Assembly: GCF_016428975.1 (NCBI RefSeq) | Contig: NZ_JAELTT010000045.1 | Coordinates: forward strand, 1-36,240 | Length of the DNA stretch: 36,240 bases | Direction of reading: 5' to 3' | From: Dyella sp. ASV21 | GTDB lineage: Bacteria; Pseudomonadota; Gammaproteobacteria; Xanthomonadales; Rhodanobacteraceae | Part shown: in pieces, positions 17,201-25,604 of the stretch | Layout: the number at the start of each line of letters is the position of its first letter | Position numbering within the stretch: position 1 is the first letter of the stretch | Program-made: the position numbers and the translations under genes | The notes under the pieces: model-generated | The model's database searches: none | The model's input: only the letters and a program-made list of their open reading frames with translations | What the model was told of the DNA's origin: nothing

Positions 17201-20200
17201 CTGCTTGGTCAGCACCGAGATGTAGCGTCGCTCGATCAGTCGCGCCTTGAGCTCTTTCAGCGCCATCGCCTTGGCGGTGTGGTCAATGGCCACCAGGTGC
17301 ACGCTGCGTGGCGTATCGCGGTTGATGTAGTCGAGGTTGTCCACTGCCTTGTAACCCACCAGCCAGTCATTGCTGGACACCAGCGTCTGCGCGGCGGCAG
17401 CCACGCTGCGGCCGCCTTCGGGCTCATACGCTTTGGCCAGGAAGTACAGCTGGTAGGTGGCGTTGGTGTACTTCTTCAGGTCCAGGTCGAACTCGACGTG
17501 GCCCTTGTCGTCGGTCTTGCCGTCCTGCAGCGGTTCTTCGTAGCCCTCCTTGGCACGGCGGGTGTCGTAGAAGTGATAATCCGGCCAGCTGCGGAACGCC
17601 GGCCATGCGGGACGCAAGGTAAGCGAGGCTTCCACGCGGCGGTTGGCCGCCGGCGTGCCGAACAGGTTCATGACATCGACGATGCCCTTGACCTCATCCG
17701 GCTTCACCCAGCCTTCCTGCACCTGGCCGGCGAGTTTGGCCTCCACCTTCATGCGGTCGGGCAGGAACTCCTTCACCTGCACGGTGGTGCTGCCGATCTG
17801 CGCGCCGGCCTTACCGTCCTTGACGATGTAGAGGTTTACCGTCCAGGTGCCGGTGGGCGCGGTTTCGGCGGGCGCGTATTCCAGTTCGCCGAAGCCGGAG
17901 TTGTCCATGGACATCGGCTGCTGTTTCACCGTCATGCCGCGCGGGTCGACGATCTCTGCCTGCAGCGGAATACCGGTCACGCTGTGCGTCCAACTGGCGG
18001 CGCGCACGATCAGGCCCACATGGAACGTGTCGCCCGGGCGGTAGATGCCGCGATCGGAGAACAGGTAGGCGGAGAGCTGGCCCTCGTTCTGCGCGTTGCG
18101 CTCGCCGCCCACGTCGAAGCGTGAGAAATCCAGGCGACGGTCGTAGCTGCCGATGGGCAGGAACGATAGGTCGTCCGCCTTCTTCACCACGTAAAGCGTC
18201 GGTTGCTTCTCGCGCTCCAGACCCTTGAAGCTGGGGAAATGCACCACGCCGTCGGCACTGGTGGTTTCGCTGTAGAGCGTCTGGCCGTTCACCGCGAGTA
18301 CGGCGACGTTGGCGCCAGCCACCGGCTGGCCGCTGCGAATGGATTGCACGAACACATCCTGGCTGCCGTCCAGCGCGCGCTTGACCAGCATGCCCAGGTC
18401 GGTGACCACGATGAGGCGGGTATCGGTGGGCACGGCGGAGCCGTCGTCCGAACTCTGTTCGGCCATGTCGCCCTGATCGCCTTGGCCCTCATCGCCGCTG
18501 GCCTCGCCATCGTCATTGCGTGGCGCAGCCTGTGGCTGGTTCTCTGCGGCCTTGCGGGCCTCCTCTCGTTTTTTCTCCGCCGCGGCGTCGTAGCTGGACA
18601 GATGCAGCAGGAACACGCCGCGCTTGCCGTCCTTCAGATACTGCCCCAGGTCCACGCCTTCGTAATGGGCCTTGGCCGGGTCCCCCTTGGGGAAGCTGCG
18701 CTTCTGTTCGAAGCGCTCCACGATGTGATCTTCGCTGAAGGCATAGCTCAATTCGGGACGCGCATACGTGCCCTGGTTGAAGCTCACCAGGTGCTGCAAT
18801 TGATCCGGCAGCACGCGACCGATTTCCATGCGCATGCCCGGCAGGTTGCGTGACACCACCGAGATGCGTTTGCTGCCCGACAGCGACAGCAGCGAACCAT
18901 CGGCCATAAAGCGCAGCAGCTTGGGATAGTCGGGCACCGTGACCACGGTCGCATACGGCTTGCCGAGGATGTAGCCGCCGAAGGACTTCAAGCCCTTGTC
19001 CATGTGCACGTAGATGCGTTGGCCGGGCGCGGCCTGGAACTTGAAGCTCTGCACCGCTTCAAAATCGTTCTCGGTGGGCACCAGCTCCAGCTTGAGCGGC
19101 TGCGCCTGGCGCAATTGCGCCTCGCCCACTTCGGACACGTTCCAGTCGTAAGGCGCCTCGTCGTCGTTCTGTGGCTCACCCGCCTTGCGCGCGGGCAGCA
19201 CCCAGGCCTTGATCAGGCCGGCCACGTCGCTGTCGCGCACGGCGCCGCCCACGCTTACCACCAGCACTTGCTCGGGCTCGTACTTCTCGTTGTCCACCAG
19301 GGTGGGCGTCATGCTGTCGATGGCGAGGCTGTAGAGGCCCGGCACGCGCACGGCGCCGTTGAGCTCGGCGGCGGTGCCGTCGCCACCGCGTGCACTGCGC
19401 ACGCCCTTGCCTATCTGGTAGCGCACGCTGCCTTCGTCGCGAGGCAGGGCCAGCGGCTGGGAGTGGATCCACGCGTGCAGCTTGGGCGGATCGTAGGTGA
19501 CGGTGTACTTGAGCGCGGTATCGCTGGCGCCGCGCTGGGCGAGGCCGACCTGGATGCGCTTTTCGAATTCGGCGCTATCCACCGGGTAGTTGAAGGTGAC
19601 CGGCTGGATGGTCTTCTTGGCGGTGGCGTCCTGCGGGTCCTGGTAGAACTCGCCGTCGCCCAGCTTGGCCTCGAAGGCCGGTGTATCGAAGCTCACGTGA
19701 TCGTCCGCCATCAATACATGTGCGGCGAAGGCCTTGGGCACGTCAAAGCGCACGTCGTAATGGCGGCCCACCGGCCAATCCTCGGCGGGCACGAAACGCA
19801 GCGTGTGGTCATCCACCCAGGTCCACTGACCCTTGGCGTCGGGGCGCATCACGATGCCGGTGGTGACGGGCTTGCCGACCTGCTCGATCGGCGCCGCCGA
19901 ACCACTGAAGTTCACCGTGAGCGGATGGATGGTGATGGGCTGTTGCGTGTAGTCGGTGATGGCCGGGGCATCCACCGTCATGGCAATGCGCGTGGGCTCC
20001 ACCGGCTTGGGCCGGTTCTGGTACCACTCCCAGCCGAACCAGCCACCCACGGCCAGCGCCACGGCGCCGACCAGCGTGCCAGCGGCCTGCAAGGGGCGGC
20101 GCTTGATCCAGCCGCCGGTGGCAGGCATCCAGGCCGGGGCCGACCACTGAAGCTGGCCGACGAGGGGGCGCAGGAGTAAACCGATGCCGGCGAACAAACC

Positions 20201-20248
20201 ACGCACGAGGCGCCACGGCAGCAGTACCAGAAATCGCAACAGATCCAT
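14225..20248 (-). CDS. yfhM: Bacterial alpha-2-macroglobulin, thioester type (YfhM-like)
   Basis: This 2007-residue protein is a periplasmic protease trap related to E. coli YfhM. A membrane helix at about 53-73 (AAGTLVGAVALAVGGWFGW) probably anchors it to the inner membrane; I see no lipobox at the N-terminus, unlike lipoprotein members. A long series of MG-type beta domains follows, then the bait and thioester regions. The thioester motif is intact: Cys1510 in HYCSEQII (CxEQ), so the protein should be able to bond covalently to attacking proteases. An acidic, low-complexity insert (GDEGQGDQGDMAEQSSDDGS) occurs at about residue 605. The start at 20248 has AGGAA 6-7 nt upstream. pbpC follows closely, as in many proteobacteria, where the pair is thought to defend and repair the cell wall. 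Confidence 0.95.
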   Translation of the reverse strand: MDLLRFLVLLPWRLVRGLFAGIGLLLRPLVGQLQWSAPAWMPATGGWIKRRPLQAAGTLVGAVALAVGGWFGWEWYQNRPKPVEPTRIAMTVDAPAITDYTQQPITIHPLTVNFSGSAAPIEQVGKPVTTGIVMRPDAKGQWTWVDDHTLRFVPAEDWPVGRHYDVRFDVPKAFAAHVLMADDHVSFDTPAFEAKLGDGEFYQDPQDATAKKTIQPVTFNYPVDSAEFEKRIQVGLAQRGASDTALKYTVTYDPPKLHAWIHSQPLALPRDEGSVRYQIGKGVRSARGGDGTAAELNGAVRVPGLYSLAIDSMTPTLVDNEKYEPEQVLVVSVGGAVRDSDVAGLIKAWVLPARKAGEPQNDDEAPYDWNVSEVGEAQLRQAQPLKLELVPTENDFEAVQSFKFQAAPGQRIYVHMDKGLKSFGGYILGKPYATVVTVPDYPKLLRFMADGSLLSLSGSKRISVVSRNLPGMRMEIGRVLPDQLQHLVSFNQGTYARPELSYAFSEDHIVERFEQKRSFPKGDPAKAHYEGVDLGQYLKDGKRGVFLLHLSSYDAAAEKKREEARKAAENQPQAAPRNDDGEASGDEGQGDQGDMAEQSSDDGSAVPTDTRLIVVTDLGMLVKRALDGSQDVFVQSIRSGQPVAGANVAVLAVNGQTLYSETTSADGVVHFPSFKGLEREKQPTLYVVKKADDLSFLPIGSYDRRLDFSRFDVGGERNAQNEGQLSAYLFSDRGIYRPGDTFHVGLIVRAASWTHSVTGIPLQAEIVDPRGMTVKQQPMSMDNSGFGELEYAPAETAPTGTWTVNLYIVKDGKAGAQIGSTTVQVKEFLPDRMKVEAKLAGQVQEGWVKPDEVKGIVDVMNLFGTPAANRRVEASLTLRPAWPAFRSWPDYHFYDTRRAKEGYEEPLQDGKTDDKGHVEFDLDLKKYTNATYQLYFLAKAYEPEGGRSVAAAAQTLVSSNDWLVGYKAVDNLDYINRDTPRSVHLVAIDHTAKAMALKELKARLIERRYISVLTKQDSGVYKYQSKLKEITLSEQPLTLPAAGLDYKLPTDKPGNYALVVLRAGDGVEVNRVEYSVAGAANVSRALDRNAELQLNLSKQDYAPGEAVDIAIRAPYAGSGLITIERDKVYAHAWFHADTTSSVQHITVPADFEGNGYINVQYIRDPSSDEIFMSPLSYGVVPFSVNLDARRNAITVESPTLVKPGETVTFKLHAPQPTRAVVFAVDEGILQVARYKLGDPLKFFFRKRMLEVGTSQILDLILPDFEKLMAMAAPGGDADGAIGRQLNPFKRKRDKPVAFWSGIVEVNGDTELRYQVPDYFNGKLRVMAVSVSPERIGTFEGATTVRGDFVLSPNVPTTLAPGDEVDVSVGVANNLTGLGGKQVPVSVTLKTGPQLQVMGGATQSVNLGEMKEGVVNFRVKATDQLGSGNLTFNAGYGDKSARQSVDVSVRPASAYRTQVDVGRVDANSKLDQADLRRLYTEYASRDAAISNIPVVLSGGLTMYLVNFQHYCSEQIISSAMPRLVMSKWPQVKVFADALQPKLEGKAISNDEALAQFLDILHARQNAQGGFGLWSATPDANPFVSTYAMHFMLEARDRGVSVPRDMFDAGNAYLRQLAADNSLDGLDMLRQRAYAVYLLTRQGNVTTNDLAAVQKRLDEAYPQEWKNDLAAAWLAASYQLLKQDKPAAQLIAGPQKLLERSSGDKRYSYGYYYDPLIRDATTLYLLSKHFPERAKALSPRVMENITEPMARGWYNTLSSSMTMLALDAYAGQAGGEVDKLRIDEVHADGSVKAISALQGNLLQAASWDASVNRLRFTNGSALPAWRMVSQGGYDRDVAAKAIKEGLEITRDYTDTSGKPIDQVTIGQEIDVHVKIRATGSDGVGNVAIVDLLPGGFEPVIQPPPAVTDGQQNDQPAEDAGGDSTVKASAWRSPIGVGNASWRLEYADVREDRVVLYGTALPDVGEFVYRIKATNAGKFIVPPAYGESLYDRTVQARTAGGRTLTVVRQP

Positions 20249-20319
20249 GATGCTTTCCTGAAGCTTGAACGTTGGGCGCGGCGTCATTGCCGCGCGAAAG
20301 GGGGCCAGCCGGATGCGTC

Positions 20320-20346
20320 AAAACCTCCGCCTCTTGCGAAGCGGAG
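20320..20346 (-). terminator. Weak terminator-like hairpin between autotransporter and alpha-2-macroglobulin genes
   Basis: On the minus strand CTCCGC-(10 nt)-GCGGAG is followed by GTTTTG. The stem is 6 bp and the T-run short. The 292-bp gap 20249-20540 holds this hairpin, a REP-like motif at 20501-20517, and no convincing gene. Confidence 0.35.
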
Positions 20347-20500
20347 CCGGCGTTAATCCATATCCCCATGGATAGCCTGCGCGTGTTCCATGGTGAAGCA
20401 CGGCCGGAATTCTGGCACGGCGCGGGCGAGCGAATGGCCGCGCGTGCCTGGTTCCGGCGCACCGGGAGCACGCAAGCGGCCGTTAGCGTACACAACTTTT

Positions 20501-20517
20501 GTGTCCGCTTCGGTCCG
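20501..20517 (-). repeat. REP-like motif copy (AAGCGGACA type)
   Basis: The minus strand reads CGGACCGAAGCGGACAC, which differs at one base from the copy at 30479-30495 (CGACCCGAAGCGGACAC). It lies 24 bp after the autotransporter stop. Confidence 0.5.
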
Positions 20518-20540
20518 TGCGGCGCCCGGCCGCGTGTGAG

Positions 20541-23500
20541 TTACCAGTGGAAGCGCACGCCCAGGTTGCCGTTGAACGCTTTCACGCCGTCGCCGAAACC
20601 CTTCTGATAACTCACCGTGGCGTAGATGGCCGCGTTCGTACCGAGCTGCGCATTCAAGCCACCACCCAGTTCCCACCAGGTGCCGGTGAGGTCCGAGCGG
20701 AACGGCACCCAGCCATCGGCCGATGAAAACGCCGTTTTGGGGTCCGCGTTGAACTCATGCCAGATATTGGCGACCAGCCAACCGGTGTACTGCTGATGGG
20801 CATCGTTGCCTTGCCAGTGGTTGGCAAGGCGACTGCCGATGCGCGCGCTGAGCGAGTCGGCGTGACTGAAGCGCACCTGCGCGGAGCTATCGGATGCATT
20901 GTCCAGGTGCAGGCTCTGGTAGATCGCCTGCGCCTGCGGTTCCAGCGACCAGCCGCTGGCGAACGCGAACGGATAGCCGCCTTCCAGCGACGCGGTGGCC
21001 CCGAAACCATCCGTGGACAGATTCTGCTGTTCGTTGGAGCGGGCCTTGGCGCTGTACCAGGTACCTTGCAGCACGCCATCGAGGTAGGCATCGCTGGCGT
21101 TGAAGCGGGTCCAATAGGCGCCCAGCGAATAAGCGTCAAAGCTATCGTTGCCGGCTACCGTGTTGTCGAAGTTATCCACACCGCCGTGCCCGTGGCCCAC
21201 CGAACCCAGCAGGCCGGCGAAGTCGCGCGTGCCGTTGCTTTGCTCGCTGCGGTACAGATCCATACCCGCCTGCAAGGCGAGCAAGTAGGTATCGAACGAA
21301 GGCCCGTCGCGATAGATGCCGCCGTTGCGCGCATCCCATTCGCCATCTTGGCCGAGCACGCGCGCCCAGGCCTGGCTGGCGCCCCAGCCCTCATCGCCGA
21401 TCAGTCCGCGCGTGCTTTCCTGTGCACCTTCGCGCTCATGCAACGTGCCCACCAAGGTGGAGCCATAGCGCAGCACCATCGACGGCAGGGCGGTATAGAG
21501 CGATACCTCGGCGCGGTAGTCCGGAACCACCGGCGGCAGTGGCGTCACCGGCGGATTGCCGGTGCCGGGCGGTGTGGTCGGCGGTGTGGTGGGGGGCGTC
21601 GTCGTGGGCGGCGTCGTAGGCTGCTCCACGCCTACCGGCGGGTCGGGATTTTCGCTGCGCAGGTACCACGACGGTGGCGAGCTGCTGTCACGCGATCCCT
21701 GGAACAGTGAATAGAGATAGGGGCCAGCCTCCAGGCGATTGCCCAGGGTGAACGCTCCCGTCGCCGTGCTCGCGCCGTTGCTGGCCTGAACCACCAGAAT
21801 GCCGTTGCCATGGGTGACCGCGCCCAGGCCGCCCACGTTGGTAACGTTGAGCGTGGTCTGTCCGCTGGCGCTGCCGCCATTGATCACCAGGCGGTCGGAC
21901 GGCGAACCATCGCCGGCCAATACCGTATTGAGCGCGATGCGCGCGTTCTGTCCCACATAGCTGCCCGTAACCAGCGTGTTTCCCACACCGTTGCCGCCCA
22001 GCTGCACCAAGCCGGCATTGGTCAGGGTGCCGCCGATGGTGAAGCTGCCCAGCGCAGCGCTGGCGAACACCGGCAGCGCGTTGGCCACGGCCACCGTGCC
22101 CAGGTTGTTCACATTCCCCGCCGCGCTGCCATAACCGCCGAAGCTGGCGTTGGCGGCCACGTTTACCGAGCCGCCGCCGTTGAGTGCCGCGCTGGTGTGG
22201 CTTGCATCGCCCACCGCCAAGGTGCCCGCGTTCACCGAGGTGATGCCGCTATAGGTATTCACCGCATCGAGAACCACCACGCCGCTGCCGTTCTGCGTTA
22301 CAGCGCCGATGGGGTCCGGCGTGGTTTGCGTCCAGTCGCTGATTACGCCGTTGAAGGTCACCGTGTCGGAGCGGTTGAAGATCAGCAAACCGCCATTCTG
22401 CACATCACCCACGATGCTGCCGCTGGCGCCGCCATTGCCAAGCTGCAAAGCGCCCCCCGCAACCACGGTACCGCCGCTATAGGTGTTGGCGCCGGTGAGG
22501 ATGGTGGTTCCGCCGCCCAGCTGCTTTACGCTGCCGTTCCCGCTGACGATGCCGGCGAAGGTCACCGTATCGGCGCGATCGAATATCAATCGCCCGCTGT
22601 TGCTCACGTCGCCGGTAAGGCTGCCGCTGGTGCCCCCATTGCCGAGCTGCAACATGCCGGCGCTGATCGTGGTGCCGCCGCTGTACGTGTTGCTACCCGT
22701 AAGCACGGTGCTACCGCTGCCTCGCTGGGTGACGCTGCCCGTACCGCTGATGACACCCGCGAAAGTGTTGGCATCCGAACGATCGAACACCAGCGCGGCG
22801 TTGTTGCTGACATCGCCGACGATGCTGCCGGTCGTTCCGCCATTGCCGAGCTGCAACATGCCGGCGCTGATCGTGGTGCCGCCGCTGTACGTGTTGCTAC
22901 CCGTAAGCACGGTGCTACCGCTGCCTTGCTGGGTGACGCTGCCCGTACCGCTGATGACACCCGCGAAAGTGTTGGCATCCGAACGATCGAACACCAGCGC
23001 GGCGTTGTTGCTGACATCGCCGACGATGCTGCCGGCCGTTCCGCCATTGCCCAGCTGCAATGTGCCGGCGCTGATGGTGGTGCCGCCGCTGTAGGTCTGG
23101 TTGTTGGTGAGCGTGAACGTGCCCGCGCCCGTCTTGGTCAGCCCGCCGTTGCCGCTGATGACACCCGCGAACGTGGTTGAGCTGCCCAGGCCGCCGGTGC
23201 TCAGGTTGCCGCTGCCCAGCCGTACGTTGCCCGCACCCGCCAGGCTGCCGATGGTCTGGTTGGCACTGCCCAGGTCGAGCGTGGCGCCGCTGGCCACCGA
23301 GTAGGCACTGGCACTGGAGAACACGTTGGCGGCACCCGCCTGGAGTGTGCCGCTGGTGACCGTGGTGGCGCCGCTGTAGGTACCGGCGCCGGTAAGCGTC
23401 AACGTGCCGATGCCCCGCTGGGTGAGCGATCCGGTGCCCTGGATGCCGGCCGCAATCGACACGTTGCCCGGCACCGCGAAGTTCAGGGCACCATTGTTGT

Positions 23501-24626
23501 TGATCAGGCCGCCGATGGTGAGCGGTGACGTGGTGAAGGTGGTCGCGGAGGTAGCGTCGATGTTCACGTTGACCAGCGCATAGCTGGGGGCGGTGAAGGT
23601 GACGCTGGCGCCATTTTGCGCCGTCACTGTCTGCCAGTTGAGAATGGCGTTGGCGAATCCGCTGGAATTGAAGCCATCGAACACCAGCGCGTTGTTGCTG
23701 CCGCCGACCCCGGCATCGATGGAGCCGGTCGTGCTGGAGCCAGCCTTGAGCACCACCGTGTTATTGGATTGCACGGCGCCGAAAAGAATCGCGCCGCGCC
23801 CACCGCTGAGGCTGCCCGCATTGATCACCGTGATGCCGTTGGCGTTTGTACCGTTGCCGTAAAAACCGTAGGCGTTGTCGCTGGTGACGCTGGCGCCGGC
23901 CTCGTTGGTGAAGGTGCCCGGCCCCGCCATCTCCACGCCGTTGCCAGCGATGGCGATGACGCTGCCGGTGCCGAAAGTAGCGTATGCGCCGTGCGCTGCC
24001 ACCGTGCCAAAGTTGTCGATGGTGCTTGGCATGACGCTTTCGGAGCGAATCCCGGCCGATGAGGAGCGATTGCTGGTGCCGGAGATACTGCCCGAGGTCT
24101 GGATGTTGCCGCGGTTGATCAGCGTGTTGCCGCTGGTCTTGTTGTACGTGCGGGCGAACAAGCCCACCGAATTGTTGCCGGTGGTGGTGATGCTGCCATC
24201 GTTCTCCAGCGTATTGGCGTAGCCTGCGGTGGTGCTGGTGGAGTTGCCCGGATCGCCCGCCCAGATGCCATAGGCATTGATGAAGCTGGTGGTGATGCTG
24301 CCGCTGTTGGTGACTTTGCTGTTGTTGTTTACCTGCACCGCCGCGCCGGAGGTGGACACGCTGGCGCCGAGCTGGATGTTCACCACCGCGCCGCTGCTGG
24401 GTATCAACAAGGTGCCCGAACCCGAGGCGATGGCATTGATGCTGCTGGTGAAGGGATTGGGCGCGGTGGTGTCGCAAATCACCGTCTTGCCGTCGCTCTG
24501 CAAAACGCAGTTGGCGGCCGCCAGCCCGGGCAGGGCCGCCATCAAGCAGGTGAGCAAGAGTGTGGTGCGGGGCTGAAACGGACGTGCTTCACGAGGGTTG
24601 AAGTTACGGCGAGCGCTGATGCTCAT
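20541..24626 (-). CDS. Classical (type Va) autotransporter with PATR-repeat passenger
   Basis: The 1361-residue protein exports its own passenger across the outer membrane. The signal peptide spans residues 1-38 (TTLLLTCLMAALPGLAAA). The passenger, to about residue 1000, is a predicted beta-helix with many autotransporter-associated repeats of the type LTGAGTYSGATTVTSGTLQ. A Thr/Pro-rich linker (repeats of TTPPTTPP) follows, and then a beta-barrel domain of about 310 residues ending in LGVRFHW, with the terminal aromatic residue expected for BAM recognition. The start at 24626 has AGGTG upstream and begins the signal sequence; the frame extends further upstream only by chance. The passenger includes four 68-residue units encoded by 204-bp DNA repeats. 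No protease motif is evident, so adhesion or aggregation is the best guess. Confidence 0.93.
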   Translation of the reverse strand: MSISARRNFNPREARPFQPRTTLLLTCLMAALPGLAAANCVLQSDGKTVICDTTAPNPFTSSINAIASGSGTLLIPSSGAVVNIQLGASVSTSGAAVQVNNNSKVTNSGSITTSFINAYGIWAGDPGNSTSTTAGYANTLENDGSITTTGNNSVGLFARTYNKTSGNTLINRGNIQTSGSISGTSNRSSSAGIRSESVMPSTIDNFGTVAAHGAYATFGTGSVIAIAGNGVEMAGPGTFTNEAGASVTSDNAYGFYGNGTNANGITVINAGSLSGGRGAILFGAVQSNNTVVLKAGSSTTGSIDAGVGGSNNALVFDGFNSSGFANAILNWQTVTAQNGASVTFTAPSYALVNVNIDATSATTFTTSPLTIGGLINNNGALNFAVPGNVSIAAGIQGTGSLTQRGIGTLTLTGAGTYSGATTVTSGTLQAGAANVFSSASAYSVASGATLDLGSANQTIGSLAGAGNVRLGSGNLSTGGLGSSTTFAGVISGNGGLTKTGAGTFTLTNNQTYSGGTTISAGTLQLGNGGTAGSIVGDVSNNAALVFDRSDANTFAGVISGTGSVTQQGSGSTVLTGSNTYSGGTTISAGMLQLGNGGTTGSIVGDVSNNAALVFDRSDANTFAGVISGTGSVTQRGSGSTVLTGSNTYSGGTTISAGMLQLGNGGTSGSLTGDVSNSGRLIFDRADTVTFAGIVSGNGSVKQLGGGTTILTGANTYSGGTVVAGGALQLGNGGASGSIVGDVQNGGLLIFNRSDTVTFNGVISDWTQTTPDPIGAVTQNGSGVVVLDAVNTYSGITSVNAGTLAVGDASHTSAALNGGGSVNVAANASFGGYGSAAGNVNNLGTVAVANALPVFASAALGSFTIGGTLTNAGLVQLGGNGVGNTLVTGSYVGQNARIALNTVLAGDGSPSDRLVINGGSASGQTTLNVTNVGGLGAVTHGNGILVVQASNGASTATGAFTLGNRLEAGPYLYSLFQGSRDSSSPPSWYLRSENPDPPVGVEQPTTPPTTTPPTTPPTTPPGTGNPPVTPLPPVVPDYRAEVSLYTALPSMVLRYGSTLVGTLHEREGAQESTRGLIGDEGWGASQAWARVLGQDGEWDARNGGIYRDGPSFDTYLLALQAGMDLYRSEQSNGTRDFAGLLGSVGHGHGGVDNFDNTVAGNDSFDAYSLGAYWTRFNASDAYLDGVLQGTWYSAKARSNEQQNLSTDGFGATASLEGGYPFAFASGWSLEPQAQAIYQSLHLDNASDSSAQVRFSHADSLSARIGSRLANHWQGNDAHQQYTGWLVANIWHEFNADPKTAFSSADGWVPFRSDLTGTWWELGGGLNAQLGTNAAIYATVSYQKGFGDGVKAFNGNLGVRFHW
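22432..23175 (-). repeat. 204-bp tandem repeats in the autotransporter passenger
   Basis: Units start at 22432, 22636, 22840 and 23044, exactly 204 bp (68 codons) apart, and keep the frame. The units 22636-22839 and 22840-23043 differ at only two bases (near 22716/22920 and 22832/23036). The outer units are more diverged. Such repeats can lose or gain copies by recombination without breaking the frame. Confidence 0.92.
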
Positions 24627-24725
24627 ATGACACCTATCCTGCGGCATCGAACCATAGTGAAACCCCATAGGCGACCCATCCCCCTGCTGCCCAATAGCAT
24701 TCGGAAAGTCATGCGTATGTGATGC

Positions 24726-25133
24726 TTGCCGCGTAAATTCTTGCTGATCGTGGGGTTCGTGCCCGGTGCCCAGGCCAACATCCACCAACGCACCAAGGCG
24801 GGCGCCGTCGCATACCAGGAAACGCCCTGGGAAGGCCCCAACGTGCAACGCACGCACATCGAAGATCGGGACTCCGATCACTTCGTTGGCTGTTTCGTCA
24901 GCACCAATAGCCGTTACCACCAGTACGACGAAGTGCGCGCCAGCGGCGCGGGCAATTAACAGCTTATCGATGAGCGCAATCCGCTCGCGGCCGGCGCTAT
25001 GGCCGTAGCACAGCCCATCACGGCGGCCAGCCTTTACGGCATCTACAACGGTGTCCATGCAGATGGCCGAACCATCTTTCTTTTGCACCGTGGCGGCGGT
25101 GTTTCGCAGTCGGTCACCTGTCCTTCGTACTGA
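24726..25133 (+). pseudogene. Possible decayed gene with an in-frame stop
   Basis: The plus-strand frame has strongly G/C-biased third codon positions, like real genes here, and codes for about 77 residues from a TTG, a TAA at 24957-24959, and then about 57 more residues in the same frame (QLIDERNPLAAGAMAVAQ... to TGA at 25131). There is no ATG and no ribosome site, and a TGA lies just before the TTG. I do not recognise the family. It may be the remnant of a gene cut off at its 5' end and then hit by a nonsense mutation. The opposite strand is also open here but has weaker codon bias. Confidence 0.35.
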
Positions 25134-25222
25134 TGTACGTCGTTGGCCTTTGAATACCCCATACTTCTGCATCGCCCGGCCATCCAAATGGCTGGGTTGA
25201 CGGAGTGGAGCATGTAAATGTG

Positions 25223-25251
25223 TTGACACACCGTTGAAGATTGGTGCAACA
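25223..25251 (+). promoter_or_regulatory. Possible sigma-70 promoter of the cysteine-rich small protein gene
   Basis: A perfect TTGACA (25223-25228) lies about 80 bp before the start codon. The -10 region at 16-18 bp spacing (TGCAAC or CAACAA) is poor, so only the -35 element is convincing. Confidence 0.3.
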
Positions 25252-25304
25252 ATCGCCGACGTCCACCCGGACATTCCACAAGTACTGACAAAAGGATGAG
25301 GTTC

Positions 25305-25490
25305 ATGATGAAGCTCAAATATCTTGCGGCTTGTGCTTTTGCTTTTGGATTGGGTTTGACGACGTTTGCATCGATGGCCAGCTCCATCACCCTGCCGAGT
25401 TCGCAATGCATCGCCCAATGCGAACACCGTACCTGCCCGCAGGGTTGCAGCCTGCAGCAATACTTGGCCTGCCAGTTCGAATGCAATTGA
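25305..25490 (+). CDS. Small exported cysteine-rich protein
   Basis: The gene codes for 61 residues. A Sec signal peptide (MMKLKYLAACAFAFGLGLTT, cleavage probably after ASMA) leaves a mature peptide of about 35 residues with six cysteines spaced C-x3-C-x4-C-x3-C-x7-C-x3-C, that is three CxxxC pairs. This suggests three disulfides or metal binding in the periplasm or outside. Two adjacent ATG codons (25305 and 25308) follow AAAGGATGAGG, so the start may be either. Codon use and the good ribosome site favour a real gene. I do not know the family. The next gene, a membrane-anchored glutaredoxin, begins with the same MKLK and may act on the thiols of this peptide. Confidence 0.72.
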   Translation: MMKLKYLAACAFAFGLGLTTFASMASSITLPSSQCIAQCEHRTCPQGCSLQQYLACQFECN

Positions 25491-25500
25491 TGTGATCGTC

Positions 25501-25534
25501 GTTCCACGGGGCCCGATACGGCGCCCCGTGGAAC
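25501..25534 (+). other. Strong 12-bp stem-loop after the cysteine-rich protein gene
   Basis: GTTCCACGGGGC (25501-25512) pairs perfectly with 25523-25534 around a 10-nt loop, 10 bp after the stop codon. No T-tract follows. It may stabilise the upstream mRNA or partly terminate transcription before the glutaredoxin gene. Confidence 0.7.
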
Positions 25535-25604
25535 CTTGCGCGTATCGCGCGTCGGCTCATTGGCCATGTCAGCACGCCACGTCAGTGGCGGCATAGGAGC
25601 TGCG

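Noticed and set aside
22432-23175. Regular repeats that could be mistaken for a CRISPR array
   Set aside because: The unit is 204 bp, continuous and coding in frame; there are no short repeats with unique spacers and no cas genes.
21810-23180. Repetitive plus-strand frame of 456 codons opposite the autotransporter
   Set aside because: Its repeats only mirror the 204-bp DNA repeats of the passenger; no signal peptide or domain is present.
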